From contig NZ_BALG01000213.1 in assembly GCF_000315235.1 (NCBI RefSeq), positions 1 through 41,902 on the forward strand: DNA of 41,902 nt. The letters are read 5' to 3'. Position numbers and translations under genes: made by a program. The notes under the pieces were generated by a model. That model saw nothing but the letters and a program-made list of their open reading frames with translations, was not told the DNA's origin and made no database searches. This DNA comes from Paenibacillus popilliae ATCC 14706. GTDB lineage: Bacteria; Bacillota; Bacilli; Paenibacillales; Paenibacillaceae. This document shows positions 25,854 to 33,597 of the stretch, one piece after another (positions within the stretch are counted from its first letter, which is position 1; every line of letters begins with the position of its first letter).

Positions 25854-27257
25854 TTAAGATGGAAGCAGCGATAGAATGACTTTCGCGTTGAAATACGTAT
25901 TATTGTACATCACGAGCCATCGATACGCATCCATCAGATCCAGCCCGTTATTTTCATGATCACGGTCTATTTGCTCCAATTGGCTTCGTACGACATCGAT
26001 ACCGATAAGATGCACGACTCTATCAAGCGTAACATTGGAGGGTTCATATAGATACAATCCGTAAGTACCTGCCTGCAAAGCTGGCAGCTTCTGGTTCGGA
26101 CCATTGATTTCATCGATTGCAAATTCAAGATCCCCGTCTGAATCCGCCGCCCGCGCTTTCCCAGCATCTACCCATCCTAACAGTTCCGTCTCGCCGGGTA
26201 TTATAGTTGTAAGGGGAGCCAGCACATATTTCCCTTGAGCGACCTGGGTAAATCCGATCGTATTGTGCGTCTCCGGATAGGTTCCTGCAATGCCTGCCTC
26301 ATCTGAGCGCCAAGCTTTGAACGTTACTACGCCGCTGGCCTTCCCGTTCCGACCGTCATCACCCCGGATTGTCAACGCAAAATCTTGCTCGATATGTGAC
26401 GTAATGGTCAACATACCCTCATTAACGGATGCCGTTACTCCAGTTACCGGATCTACGGTGTAATACAGGTTGTCATCATCCGCGTCCGTGAAGACCTTCA
26501 TCTCGTTCAAATTGAAGGCGTACTCCTTGCCCTTAACCAAGGTTATGTCCGGCTGCGGCTGAAATACGGGATCCCAGTTGGTTGAGACGTCAAAGAAATA
26601 GGAAGCGGTATAGCCGTTTACGTCGGTTGCCTTTATCGTGATTCTGGTATCTCCTGTATTTCCGAAATAAATCAAAGAATAAAAACCTCTACATGGACTT
26701 GAGAAGTCCGAGCCAAGACCAAAAATACCGTTGCTATCATGAAGCTCAAAAGCTCTATCTTCCCATCTTATATTACCGAAAAATAAACCGCTTAGGTCTA
26801 TTGTCTTCATTTGATATGAACTGCTGTCTACTAGATTGACATAACTGTCCTCTTCTTCATTTATCCGGACACGCGGAGCTATGCGGACAGACACATGATC
26901 AACGGTAACCGTAAACTTATGTACAAGTTCTACATTTTGGGCGGTGGTCCATTTGTATTCGACGGTCGTTGTACCGTAGGTTTTACCTGTAATTGCATAT
27001 TGGCCCAGAACCGGATCTACCGAGACTTCCGCCACCGTGGGATCAAGGTTGACGGTCTGGATGTAGGTTCCTTCTGTGACGGTCAGCGGAGTCGGAATAT
27101 ATGTCGGATCCGCCTTCAATCCTACATCATAGGAATCGATCTGCTTCTGCGGAAATATCCTTCCGGCTTCTGCAGTTCCTGGAAGAAGAAATAACATGAC
27201 GCCGAATACAGCTAGTCCGCAGTAAGATAAGAAATACCGTAAAGATGATATTTTCAA
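25854..27257 (-). CDS. Secreted surface protein with Ig/cadherin-like domains
   Basis: A 467-residue exported protein. A signal peptide covers residues 1-31 (YCGLAVFGVMLFLLPGTAEA). Residues about 55-125 look like a bacterial Ig-like strand region (LTVTEGTYIQTVNLDPTVAE, TTTVEYKWTTAQNVELVHKF). Residues about 230-320 form a cadherin-like repeat (FNLNEMKVFTDADDDNLYYT, SGVVTFKAW). The C-terminus has a single acidic loop, DRDHENNGLDLMDAYRWL, resembling half a dockerin or an EF-hand. The start is TTG at 27257 with AAAGGAG six bases upstream. It lies 46 bases after the PilZ gene in the same direction, so the two may be co-transcribed. Function unknown; adhesion or matrix is a guess. Confidence 0.75.
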   Translation of the reverse strand: MKISSLRYFLSYCGLAVFGVMLFLLPGTAEAGRIFPQKQIDSYDVGLKADPTYIPTPLTVTEGTYIQTVNLDPTVAEVSVDPVLGQYAITGKTYGTTTVEYKWTTAQNVELVHKFTVTVDHVSVRIAPRVRINEEEDSYVNLVDSSSYQMKTIDLSGLFFGNIRWEDRAFELHDSNGIFGLGSDFSSPCRGFYSLIYFGNTGDTRITIKATDVNGYTASYFFDVSTNWDPVFQPQPDITLVKGKEYAFNLNEMKVFTDADDDNLYYTVDPVTGVTASVNEGMLTITSHIEQDFALTIRGDDGRNGKASGVVTFKAWRSDEAGIAGTYPETHNTIGFTQVAQGKYVLAPLTTIIPGETELLGWVDAGKARAADSDGDLEFAIDEINGPNQKLPALQAGTYGLYLYEPSNVTLDRVVHLIGIDVVRSQLEQIDRDHENNGLDLMDAYRWLVMYNNTYFNAKVILSLLPS

Positions 27258-27303
27258 ATTGCTTCTCCTTTCTTCGAGAAGGGATATCGTGCCGACAAGT
27301 TAT

Positions 27304-28050
27304 CTATACATTCTGCTTCTTATCGACATAAGCCGTAATCTGTTCGCGCAGGATGAAGGCGCGCAAGGAGCGGAGGGAGGCTTCGTCGGGGCATTCCAGT
27401 CTGGCTCCGTACCCCATCCCTTCCTGGCTGGATCCGTCCCCCGTCCCTTCCAGTCTAGCTCTGTTCCCCACCCCTTCCAGTCTAGTTCTGTGCCCCGTCC
27501 CTTCGGGATGGCGGAATCGGCGCACAATCTCGAAGCGGCAGGTCAAGATGAAGCCCAACTGCAGCTCCGCTTCGACCCACATGCCTTCGCACAGCGGTTC
27601 GCCTTCGTCCAATATGAAGCCTACGCCGGACAAGCTAATATCAATCAGATGTATCGGCCTTCCGCTCGGGGTGGCGCTCAGGTTTTCCTGGAGTGAGGCT
27701 TCGGGATAAATGAAGCCTTGCTTGTGGATGGTGATCCGCGGCGACTCGCGCTTGTCCGTGAATCGCTGCTGCTGTTGAGGTGGATGGATGAGCAGCAGAG
27801 AGCCCTCGTTCCGGGCAATGATTTTGGTGAAGAAATTGACGATGCCCATTCCGGAATAGATCGTAACTTTAACTTGCTCCCCCAATTCGAAGTTTTCGAA
27901 TTGCGGCAATTCTATATCGATCATATCGCCTTCCATATAAGATAACATACCCGTTGCCACGCAACCGCCGCCTTCGATCACAGTCCGGCAGTTCAACAAG
28001 GCGCCCGACAATAAACCCGGGCTGTCCACCGTGTATGTCTGATTCCTCAT
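27304..28050 (-). CDS. PilZ domain protein (YcgR/YpfB-like), c-di-GMP binding
   Basis: A 248-residue cytosolic protein. Residues 1 to about 95 form a YcgR-N-like domain (GDMIDIELPQFENFELGEQV). The PilZ domain starts at DKRESPRITIHKQGF, with the RxxxR c-di-GMP motif, and continues to LIDISLSGVGFIL, the DxSxxG motif. Both nucleotide-contact motifs are intact. In flagellated Bacillales such proteins slow the motor when c-di-GMP rises. The ATG at 28050 has GGAGG nine bases upstream; a longer frame is not supported. After EIVRRFRHP an insertion of four nine-residue repeats interrupts the C-terminal part of the domain, encoded by the 27-bp repeat. Confidence 0.85.
   Translation of the reverse strand: MRNQTYTVDSPGLLSGALLNCRTVIEGGGCVATGMLSYMEGDMIDIELPQFENFELGEQVKVTIYSGMGIVNFFTKIIARNEGSLLLIHPPQQQQRFTDKRESPRITIHKQGFIYPEASLQENLSATPSGRPIHLIDISLSGVGFILDEGEPLCEGMWVEAELQLGFILTCRFEIVRRFRHPEGTGHRTRLEGVGNRARLEGTGDGSSQEGMGYGARLECPDEASLRSLRAFILREQITAYVDKKQNV
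27394..27501. repeat. Four 27-bp tandem repeats inside the PilZ gene
   Basis: Units begin at 27394, 27421, 27448 and 27475 and share TTCC(A/T)G(T/G)CT...CCC on the plus strand. In the minus-strand frame each encodes nine residues of the type (R/G)LEG(V/T/M)G followed by three variable ones. The unit length is a multiple of three, so copy-number change keeps the frame. Confidence 0.85.
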
Positions 28051-28256
28051 GTAATTAAACCTCCTCATATCTCTTCGTGCCAGGGTGTCATATCGGTTCA
28101 GATGCGCTATGCAGGCGGTCCCGCAGGCAAGCTGCTCGTCATCCAGCATCTGTTTCCAGAGATCAAAAATATGCATAGTCCGAATGACCTACTATACTTT
28201 ATCGACGGATCGGCCGCTAATGTGAAGAGCTTCTTATCCCGGAGGGCTTAGGAACG

Positions 28257-28352
28257 ATGATGCTGAGCAAGGAACCGATCGCGCGGATCGAAAAAGAACC
28301 CTCCAGGCTGGTATGGTTCTCGTCCTATTTACGTCTTATATTGAGATTATGA
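28257..28352 (+). CDS. Possible 31-codon ORF
   Basis: The ATG at 28257 is preceded by GGAGGGCTTAGGAACG and opens a 31-residue frame (MMLSKEPIARIEKEPSRLVW ..., ending LRLILRL) before a TGA. The C-terminal half is hydrophobic. It is the only candidate in the 28051-28408 gap between the PilZ gene and its minus-strand neighbour. It may be a fragment of a larger lost gene. There is no other support. Confidence 0.25.
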   Translation: MMLSKEPIARIEKEPSRLVWFSSYLRLILRL

Positions 28353-28408
28353 TGACGGGCTTGAATGGAGCGACCATCGGCAGACGCATCGATCGGCCAA
28401 GACCGGGT

Positions 28409-29140
28409 TCATTGAAGCGCCTCCAGATCAACCCGGCCGTCGGACAGCTCTTCGCGAGGCAGGCCGCCCTTCTCCAACGCTTCATCCGGGCATTCCGCGA
28501 GGCGTTCATAGAATCGTACGCCCCGGCGCTTGCGCCGCTCCGCTTCCTCCGGCAGGCCGGCGGCCTGCCGCACCCAGCGGAACAGCGCATCCTCGGCCTC
28601 GGCGTAGCGGCCTTCCCGTTCGAGCCAAGCCCACAGGCGCTCAAGTAACTCGTCCGGCATCCGGTAGCCCTTCAACTCCCGCAGCAGACGCTCCGCTGTC
28701 TCCATGACGGGAAGCAGGCGCCGGTCGCTGCCATGCAGCATCGACTCGAGAAGCAGATGCAGGCTTTTAATGGATCGCATCACATACAGGTCCTCGATGA
28801 AGGCATCTTCGGATACAGAGCGGGAAGCGTCACTACCAGGCTTCTCTTGGCGTTCGGCCAGCACCTTCTCCCGTTCAAGCTTCGCCCGCTCGTGGAGCAG
28901 GAGCGCGAAGGCCTGAAGCTCGTCGGCATGCAGCCGCCCATTGGTCCGGAACAGATGAATCAAGTCCTCTCCGGTCAGCCGATCGGATAGCTCGCCATTC
29001 ATGCGAAACCTCTCCCGCATCAGTTCATCCCATTCGAACAACAGCTCAGTCCGTTTTTTCTGCTGCCGCAGGTTCATTGCTTTGCCGATCATGTCGGTCA
29101 TCTCCTGCACCAGCCGCAGCAAATAATCTTTTCTATACAT
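28409..29140 (-). CDS. Helical cytosolic protein, DUF6483-like
   Basis: A 243-residue, strongly helical and charged protein without membrane segments or catalytic motifs. It starts MYRKDYLLRLVQEMTDMIGK, carries a glutamate/arginine-rich middle (LLHERAKLEREKVLAERQEK), and has a TPR-like half-repeat near residues 165-200 (LLERLWAWLEREGRYAEAED). This matches the pattern of a Paenibacillus hypothetical family I recall as DUF6483; the assignment is from memory and the function is unknown. The ATG has AAGGAGGTG upstream, inside the 3' end of the preceding small ORF. Confidence 0.7.
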   Translation of the reverse strand: MYRKDYLLRLVQEMTDMIGKAMNLRQQKKRTELLFEWDELMRERFRMNGELSDRLTGEDLIHLFRTNGRLHADELQAFALLLHERAKLEREKVLAERQEKPGSDASRSVSEDAFIEDLYVMRSIKSLHLLLESMLHGSDRRLLPVMETAERLLRELKGYRMPDELLERLWAWLEREGRYAEAEDALFRWVRQAAGLPEEAERRKRRGVRFYERLAECPDEALEKGGLPREELSDGRVDLEALQ

Positions 29141-29333
29141 GAATCCACCTCCTTGCCCAAGATGATAAGGTGTTGCCTAACCTATTGTACGAGCAGCGAT
29201 AATCGTGCGTGGAAAGTGAGCGTTCGTTAGGATCACGGTCTGATTCCTCCGGCGCGACAATCCGATCCTTCTCCCCAGCCACGAGCTCCTCCATATGCAT
29301 GCTGAATTGGGGATGAACTGCGATCGTTGGCAT
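29133..29333 (-). CDS. Small ORF upstream of the DUF6483-like gene
   Basis: A 66-residue frame from the ATG at 29333 (MPTIAVHPQFSMHMEELVAG), with GAGGAG six bases upstream. Its stop overlaps the start of the downstream gene by eight bases, as in a translationally coupled pair. The composition is hydrophilic with no recognisable domain. The good ribosome site and overlap favour a real gene, but the last third (SWARRWIHV) looks like untranslated leader, so I am unsure. Confidence 0.4.
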   Translation of the reverse strand: MPTIAVHPQFSMHMEELVAGEKDRIVAPEESDRDPNERSLSTHDYRCSYNRLGNTLSSWARRWIHV

Positions 29334-29570
29334 AGCTATCTCCTCTTTTCTGTAAGCGCCGCGTATCGTATACACGTCGTTGTATATGATAAACGCTTGT
29401 CAAAAAGCGTAAAAAAATCCAACACTTCCTCAAGATGGATTCTATGAAACGCTTTTTCTACATAGATATAGAATAATATTACACGAATTGAATACCGCTG
29501 AATCAGCACCTTCTATGGCGCAGTGTCTTCTCCAGTATTTGTTGTCCGGCCGCGAAAGGAGGTGATCATC

Positions 29571-29666
29571 ATGGAAGGGTTCGAAATGTTCTTCGCCACG
29601 AGTGCGTTTGTGCTCGGCCTGGTTCAGCTTATCATTAAGCTGACGGACCGGCAGGATAAAAAATGA
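29571..29666 (+). CDS. Putative holin-like toxin peptide (TxpA/BsrG-type), 31 aa
   Basis: A 31-residue peptide: MEGFEMFFATSAFVLGLVQL, then IIKLTDRQDKK. It has one hydrophobic helix and a short charged C-terminus, the layout of the small 'holin-like toxin' peptides of Firmicutes type I toxin-antitoxin pairs. The ribosome site AAAGGAGGTGATCATC is near-perfect, also typical of those toxins. A transcript terminator for it lies at 29718-29750. On the opposite strand a terminator (29658-29689) would end an antisense transcript inside the toxin's last codons. It was found by eye and is too short for most gene finders. The toxin role is an inference. Confidence 0.6.
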   Translation: MEGFEMFFATSAFVLGLVQLIIKLTDRQDKK

Positions 29667-29689
29667 TCCGTTCATGCCAGGAACGGATC
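29658..29689 (-). terminator. Minus-strand terminator overlapping the toxin-like ORF
   Basis: Arms GATCCGTTC (29665-29673) and GAACGGATC (29681-29689) pair perfectly around a seven-base loop. On the minus strand ATTTTTT follows (29658-29664). It would stop transcripts arriving from yyaC or from an antisense RNA promoter to the right. Confidence 0.7.
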
Positions 29690-29717
29690 ACGCATAGGGG
29701 TTAACGCGATCAGTGCC

Positions 29718-29750
29718 AAAGAGTCGGATGTCGGGTCCGGCTCTTTTGTC
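29718..29750 (+). terminator. Terminator of the toxin-like transcript
   Basis: Plus-strand AAGAGTCGGA and TCCGGCTCTT pair around about six bases, followed by TTGTCTGT. It lies 50 bases after the 31-codon ORF. Confidence 0.6.
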
Positions 29751-29820
29751 TGTGTCCGAACCTGTCGAACGGGTACCTCCCCAGGCCCACGACATCATTC
29801 ATATGGGGAAAAACCATTTT

Positions 29821-30372
29821 TTATTCCTTGCACTCCCCCGGAAAAGATTGCAAAATGGCATCCGCCAGTTCATGCGCCATCTTCATCACGAAGCGGAGAG
29901 AGGTTGTCTGCAGGGTCCAGTACGGCTTCGGTCCGTTCGTATTGACGACGGCGGCGATGCTGTATCTGCCTACGGCAGGGAGTGCCATACCTACCGACAC
30001 CGCGGGAAGCAGCGGCTGATTGCCGACCAGATAATAGCCTACCGTCGAAGGATGGCCAAGGCAGGCGTCAATCGCAATGGTGAGGAGACTCTCCGGCAAT
30101 CCGGCGAGCTTCACCTCCAGATTGGACGAATCGCAAGGCTCGTCCAGGCAACCGATCACATTCGTCCATCCGCTCTCCCGCAGCCTTGTTCCAACCAGCG
30201 GGCCAAGCGCGTCTCCCGTTGAACGGTCGGTTCCGATACAGATGAACACGATCGACTCGGACGGATGCGCCGCGGCCACCGATTGCAAAAAACCGGACAG
30301 ATGCGCTCCCGCCATCTTCTGCCGCCGCTCCGCGGACCGGGGATCCAGGGTCCGAGATAAATTGAACTGCAT
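29821..30372 (-). CDS. yyaC: Spore protease YyaC-type protein (DUF1256)
   Basis: A 183-residue member of the DUF1256/YyaC family, related to the germination protease GPR fold and found in endospore formers. The core reads IVFICIGTDRSTGDALGPLV, then LTIAIDACLGHPSTVGYYLV and AVSVGMALPAVGRYSIAAVV, including the acidic residues conserved in the family. The ATG at 30372 is chosen because AAAGGAG lies ten bases upstream; an earlier ATG at 30399 has no site. The promoter upstream looks sigma-A-like rather than forespore-type. It is a single gene, and its transcript would read toward the 31-codon toxin-like gene. Confidence 0.88.
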   Translation of the reverse strand: MQFNLSRTLDPRSAERRQKMAGAHLSGFLQSVAAAHPSESIVFICIGTDRSTGDALGPLVGTRLRESGWTNVIGCLDEPCDSSNLEVKLAGLPESLLTIAIDACLGHPSTVGYYLVGNQPLLPAVSVGMALPAVGRYSIAAVVNTNGPKPYWTLQTTSLRFVMKMAHELADAILQSFPGECKE

Positions 30373-30407
30373 CGGTTGCGTACTCCTTTTCATCTTCATG
30401 ATGCCTT

Positions 30408-30436
30408 ATTGTACTTCACATTCCCTCCCATGCCAA
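30408..30436 (-). promoter_or_regulatory. Strong sigma-A-type promoter for yyaC
   Basis: Minus-strand TTGGCA (30431-30436), a 17-base gap, TACAAT (30408-30413), five of six consensus matches in each hexamer. It is placed 36 bases before the yyaC start. Confidence 0.6.
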
Positions 30437-30487
30437 GCCAAGCCAATTCCGCAAGCCATCTGGAACGGAACGCATCTTGGGAGTTCG

Positions 30488-30516
30488 TTCAGTTTCCGCC
30501 GTATTCGTGATACAAT
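30488..30516 (+). promoter_or_regulatory. Candidate yfkK promoter with extended -10
   Basis: TTCAGT (30488-30493), 17 bases, TACAAT (30511-30516), with TGA immediately before the -10. It lies 38 bases before the yfkK ATG. Confidence 0.5.
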
Positions 30517-30554
30517 ACGAGAGGGTCGCTCACAACCGTTCGAGGAGGAATCGC

Positions 30555-30779
30555 ATGATTACCAATGAAAAAACGCAGCAGAACGTGGAATTGATGATCG
30601 AGGCGATCAAGGGGCGCCTGAAGATGGCGACGGCTGCCGCGATGCAGCCCTCCGCCTTCTCCGTGGAGCAGTATGACGATATTAAGGAAGTATACGATAT
30701 CGTCATGAGCAAGTCGTCGTACAGCATCAGTGAAGTGGAAGCGCTCGCCTCCGAGCTCGGCCGCCTGCGCCGGGGCTGA
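30555..30779 (+). CDS. yfkK: DUF1128 family protein (YfkK-like)
   Basis: A 74-residue helical protein (MITNEKTQQNVELMIEAIKG ... SYSISEVEALASELGRLR) matching the DUF1128/YfkK family of Bacillales, function unknown. The ATG at 30555 follows GAGGAGG at about six bases; the longer frame from 30477 starts inside the promoter. It is followed at once by a strong hairpin and the convergent cutC gene. Confidence 0.85.
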   Translation: MITNEKTQQNVELMIEAIKGRLKMATAAAMQPSAFSVEQYDDIKEVYDIVMSKSSYSISEVEALASELGRLRRG

Positions 30780-30783
30780 GTTC

Positions 30784-30828
30784 CTGCCCTTGACCGGGCC
30801 GGTAGGGCCGACAGCCGGTCAAGGGCGG
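30784..30828. terminator. GC-rich hairpin between convergent yfkK and cutC
   Basis: Arms CTGCCCTTGACCGG (30784-30797) and CCGGTCAAGGGCGG (30815-30828) form a 14-bp stem with one G-T pair. No T-run on either side, so it may act as a bidirectional block or an RNA-stabilising end. It reaches into the end of cutC. Confidence 0.5.
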
Positions 30829-31535
30829 GATGAAACGGTGCGAAGCAGCGCGGCCAGACCCGACAACCGCTCGGAATCGATCGGAGACAACGCCCGCGTT
30901 CCCTGCCTTACGTTCGATCCGAAATGGACATGGCGGACGCCCGTCTCCTGAATGAATCCGCTGACCGACTCCACCGTAAGCCCGCTGCCAGCCAGAATCT
31001 CCAGCGAAGAGCCTTCCGCGCGCCGGACCATCTCGGCGATCACATCGGTCGCCTGCAGGGCGCTCGGCTGTCCTCCCGAGGTCAGCACGCTTGTAATCTG
31101 AGGATACCCAAGCAGCACATGGAGCGCTTCATTGATGTCCCTCGTCTCGTCCACGGCCCGATGGAAGGTCATCGGCAGATCATCAGCGGCCTCCAGCACC
31201 TGCTCCAAAGCGGCCTTGTCTATCGTTCCTTCAGGCGTCAAGGCGCCGAATACGATCGCGTTCGCTCCGGTGGAACGGATAAGCCGCACATCGGCCACAA
31301 TGGTTCGCATATCATCCGCATCATAAATAAAAGATCGGCTGTGCGGCCGGATCATAACGTTGACCGGTATATCCACCGCCGCCACCGCCTCTTGCACAAG
31401 TCCAAGGCTCGGTGTCAACCCGCCTTCAGTAATGGCAGTAATCAGCTCAATTCGATCCGCCCCGTTCCGGGCCGCCGTCACCACCTCTTCCCGTGTCGTC
31501 CCTATCACTTCTAACAGCACTTGCTTCATCTTCAT
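30819..31535 (-). CDS. cutC: CutC family protein (copper homeostasis family)
   Basis: A 238-residue TIM-barrel protein of the CutC/PF03932 family. Typical stretches are LLEVIGTTREEVVTAARNGA, RIELITAITEGGLTPSLGL, VNVMIRPHSRSFIY, MTFHRAVDE and ILTSGGxP-like VLTSGGQPSAL, then RHVHFGSNVRQG. The role in copper handling is debated in other organisms. The ATG at 31535 has GAGG seven bases upstream. It lies 42 bases after the asparaginase gene in the same direction and is probably its operon partner. Confidence 0.92.
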   Translation of the reverse strand: MKMKQVLLEVIGTTREEVVTAARNGADRIELITAITEGGLTPSLGLVQEAVAAVDIPVNVMIRPHSRSFIYDADDMRTIVADVRLIRSTGANAIVFGALTPEGTIDKAALEQVLEAADDLPMTFHRAVDETRDINEALHVLLGYPQITSVLTSGGQPSALQATDVIAEMVRRAEGSSLEILAGSGLTVESVSGFIQETGVRHVHFGSNVRQGTRALSPIDSERLSGLAALLRTVSSRP

Positions 31536-31577
31536 CACCCTGCCTCACTCCATCGTTCCGTCTTCGCTTCCGGCCGC

Positions 31578-32588
31578 TTACGTTCCCGGCTTCAGCACGA
31601 AGACGGCCTGTTGTGCCCCGACCTGCCGGCCGTTGTCATTGAAAATCACTGCCGGTATCCGGTTGCGAAGAAGCTCCACCGTCTCCCGGCGCTCGTACCC
31701 GATCTGCTCCAGAATGGAAGCGGCCACCAACGCCCCATCTTCATCCGATCCGTCGGCGATCTTGAAGGCGAAGCCGAGCCGCTCCTTCGTCAGTGCAAAG
31801 GCGAAGATGCCTTTGAACCCGCCCTTGGCGATGATGTTGTCATCCTCCATCAGCAGCGAGTCGACCCGGTCCGTGCCGCCGACCAGGAACGGATAGCGCC
31901 GCATCGCGCCACGAACGCGCGCCGCGGCTTCCCTCGTGGGCCTGTCTCCGATCAGGTCAGGACAGGCCAGCTTAAGGTAAGCGGTCGCCAGGCCGGTCAG
32001 CGGAATGCCGTATACCGGGAATCCGCATCCGTCCGTCCCTTGAATCATCTCCTCCTGCGGCACTTCAGACATGTAGCTGATCATGTCTTTCATCTGGCGC
32101 TGCGCCGGATGCAGCGGATCGGCATACGTTCCCATGTCCATGCCAGCCATCTTGCTCCAGGCCAACACGCCGAAATGCTTGCCGGCGCAATTATGGTACA
32201 TGCGCCGCCGGTCTCCGCCCTGGCGAAGCAGCGCTTCCCTCGATTCCTCGTGGAGCGGCAGGGAAGGGCTGCAGATCAGCTCCTCGTCGTGAAGCCCGCA
32301 ATGCCTCATCACATGCTCCAACGTATCAACATGCGCCGCTTCTCCCCGGTGCGAGGCGGTCATAAGCGCCAAGTCCCGATCCTCTAGCTGGAAATGATCC
32401 AGCATGCCGCTTCGCACGACCGGAATCGCCTGCAGCGGCTTGGCTGCCGAACGAAGGAACATCGGCCGGACCGTGTCCCCTACGGCATAACGGATGCGGC
32501 CATGCTCGTCCACACCGCATATCGCGCCCCGACGCTCGCATTCCAGCCAGCCGTTGCGCGTTTCTTCTATCAGTCGTTCATTCATCAT
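31578..32588 (-). CDS. Asparaginase II family protein (PF06089)
   Basis: A 336-residue protein of the Rhizobium etli-type asparaginase II family, distinct from type I/II bacterial AnsA/AnsB. Conserved blocks are VRPMFLRSAAKPLQAIPVV, LALMTASHRGEAAHV, MYHNCAGKHFGVLAWSKMAG, QGTDGCGFPVYGIPLTGLAT and IAKGGFKGIFAFAL. The expected activity is hydrolysis of L-asparagine to aspartate and ammonia. The start is ATG at 32588, or the next codon at 32585, behind AAAGGA. The promoter is at 32620-32648, and the gene is first of a two-gene unit with cutC. Confidence 0.9.
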   Translation of the reverse strand: MMNERLIEETRNGWLECERRGAICGVDEHGRIRYAVGDTVRPMFLRSAAKPLQAIPVVRSGMLDHFQLEDRDLALMTASHRGEAAHVDTLEHVMRHCGLHDEELICSPSLPLHEESREALLRQGGDRRRMYHNCAGKHFGVLAWSKMAGMDMGTYADPLHPAQRQMKDMISYMSEVPQEEMIQGTDGCGFPVYGIPLTGLATAYLKLACPDLIGDRPTREAAARVRGAMRRYPFLVGGTDRVDSLLMEDDNIIAKGGFKGIFAFALTKERLGFAFKIADGSDEDGALVAASILEQIGYERRETVELLRNRIPAVIFNDNGRQVGAQQAVFVLKPGT

Positions 32589-32619
32589 CGGTCTTCCTTT
32601 CCTCGTAGCCACTTCCTAA

Positions 32620-32648
32620 ATTATATCCCTTTCCGAAGCCGCTGCCTA
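32620..32648 (-). promoter_or_regulatory. Promoter of the asparaginase-cutC unit
   Basis: Minus-strand TAGGCA (32643-32648), 17 bases, perfect TATAAT (32620-32625), 32 bases before the asparaginase start. Confidence 0.6.
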
Positions 32649-32791
32649 TCTGTCCATTTGCATTCGATAGATGATTTGTGATATTCCTATAAATAGGACT
32701 CTCTCCTCAATTCGGTCTATTTATATATTCATTCACACAGCCACAAGCCAGATCATCTGCTCACCCGCCTGTGAGCGCTAAAGGAGAAATC

Positions 32792-33496
32792 ATGACAGCA
32801 ATGAATCAACAATCGGGCAACAAACCGGGCGCGCCCTCCCCGACAGAAACGACGATGTTCACATTAAGCCTATTATGGGGCAGCCTTGCCGTTCTGATTC
32901 TGATCGTACTGCTTTTTGTGCTGATTCGCGGAGTCCTCGCGGACCACTTTCAACAATTTGACGCTGCCGTCACAGACGCGGTGCGGCTCGCCGCATCACC
33001 GGGGCTGACCAAGGCCGTATCCTTGCTCACAGAGCTCGCTTCCAGCAGCGTCATTATCCCCATCTCGCTGCTATGCGCAGGCATTTGTGCCTGGGGATTC
33101 AAGCGCCTCTGGGATGCGTTCGGTTTGCTGGTCGCGCTTGGCGGCAGCTACACGCTGAATCTGATTATCAAAAACTTGATTCAGCGCGCCAGACCGACAT
33201 GGGAGCACTGGGTGGTTGAATCCGGATACAGCTTCCCCAGCGGCCATTCCATGGCATCGATCGCGTTCTACGGCATGCTTGGCTATCTCCTCTGGCTGCT
33301 TCGCAAGGAACGGGGACGTCCTGCCGCCTATATTCTCGTTCTGACCGGGCTGGTCGTCCTTGCCATCGGCTTGAGCCGGATCTATCTGGGCGTGCATTAT
33401 GCTACGGATGTGATCGCCGGCTTTGCTGCAGGAGGCGTCTGGCTCATCGCCTGCATTTACGCGCTGCAATGGATTCGCCGTAAGCGCCGGACATAA
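32792..33496 (+). CDS. PAP2-family membrane phosphatase
   Basis: A 234-residue integral membrane phosphatase with about six helices. The acid-phosphatase signature is complete: KNLIQRARP (motif 1, residues about 125-133), PSGHSM (motif 2) and SRIYLGVHYATDV (motif 3, with the catalytic histidine). Substrates of the family include undecaprenyl pyrophosphate and phosphatidylglycerol phosphate; which applies here is not decidable. The ATG at 32792 follows AAAGGAG at five bases. It stands alone on the plus strand upstream of ytxH. Confidence 0.92.
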   Translation: MTAMNQQSGNKPGAPSPTETTMFTLSLLWGSLAVLILIVLLFVLIRGVLADHFQQFDAAVTDAVRLAASPGLTKAVSLLTELASSSVIIPISLLCAGICAWGFKRLWDAFGLLVALGGSYTLNLIIKNLIQRARPTWEHWVVESGYSFPSGHSMASIAFYGMLGYLLWLLRKERGRPAAYILVLTGLVVLAIGLSRIYLGVHYATDVIAGFAAGGVWLIACIYALQWIRRKRRT

Positions 33497-33597
33497 TGGG
33501 GAGATCCAAATTCGGCACATCCTGTTTCAAAAGCTGTAAATCGGTCTAATTGTATAGTAGTAGATAGCAACGAATGAAGTACAAGGAGATGATGATA

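Noticed and set aside
33524-33548. Sigma-B promoter in front of ytxH
   Set aside because: GTTTCA is present, but GGTCTA 13 bases later matches the -10 consensus at only two of six positions, so it is not annotated as a promoter.
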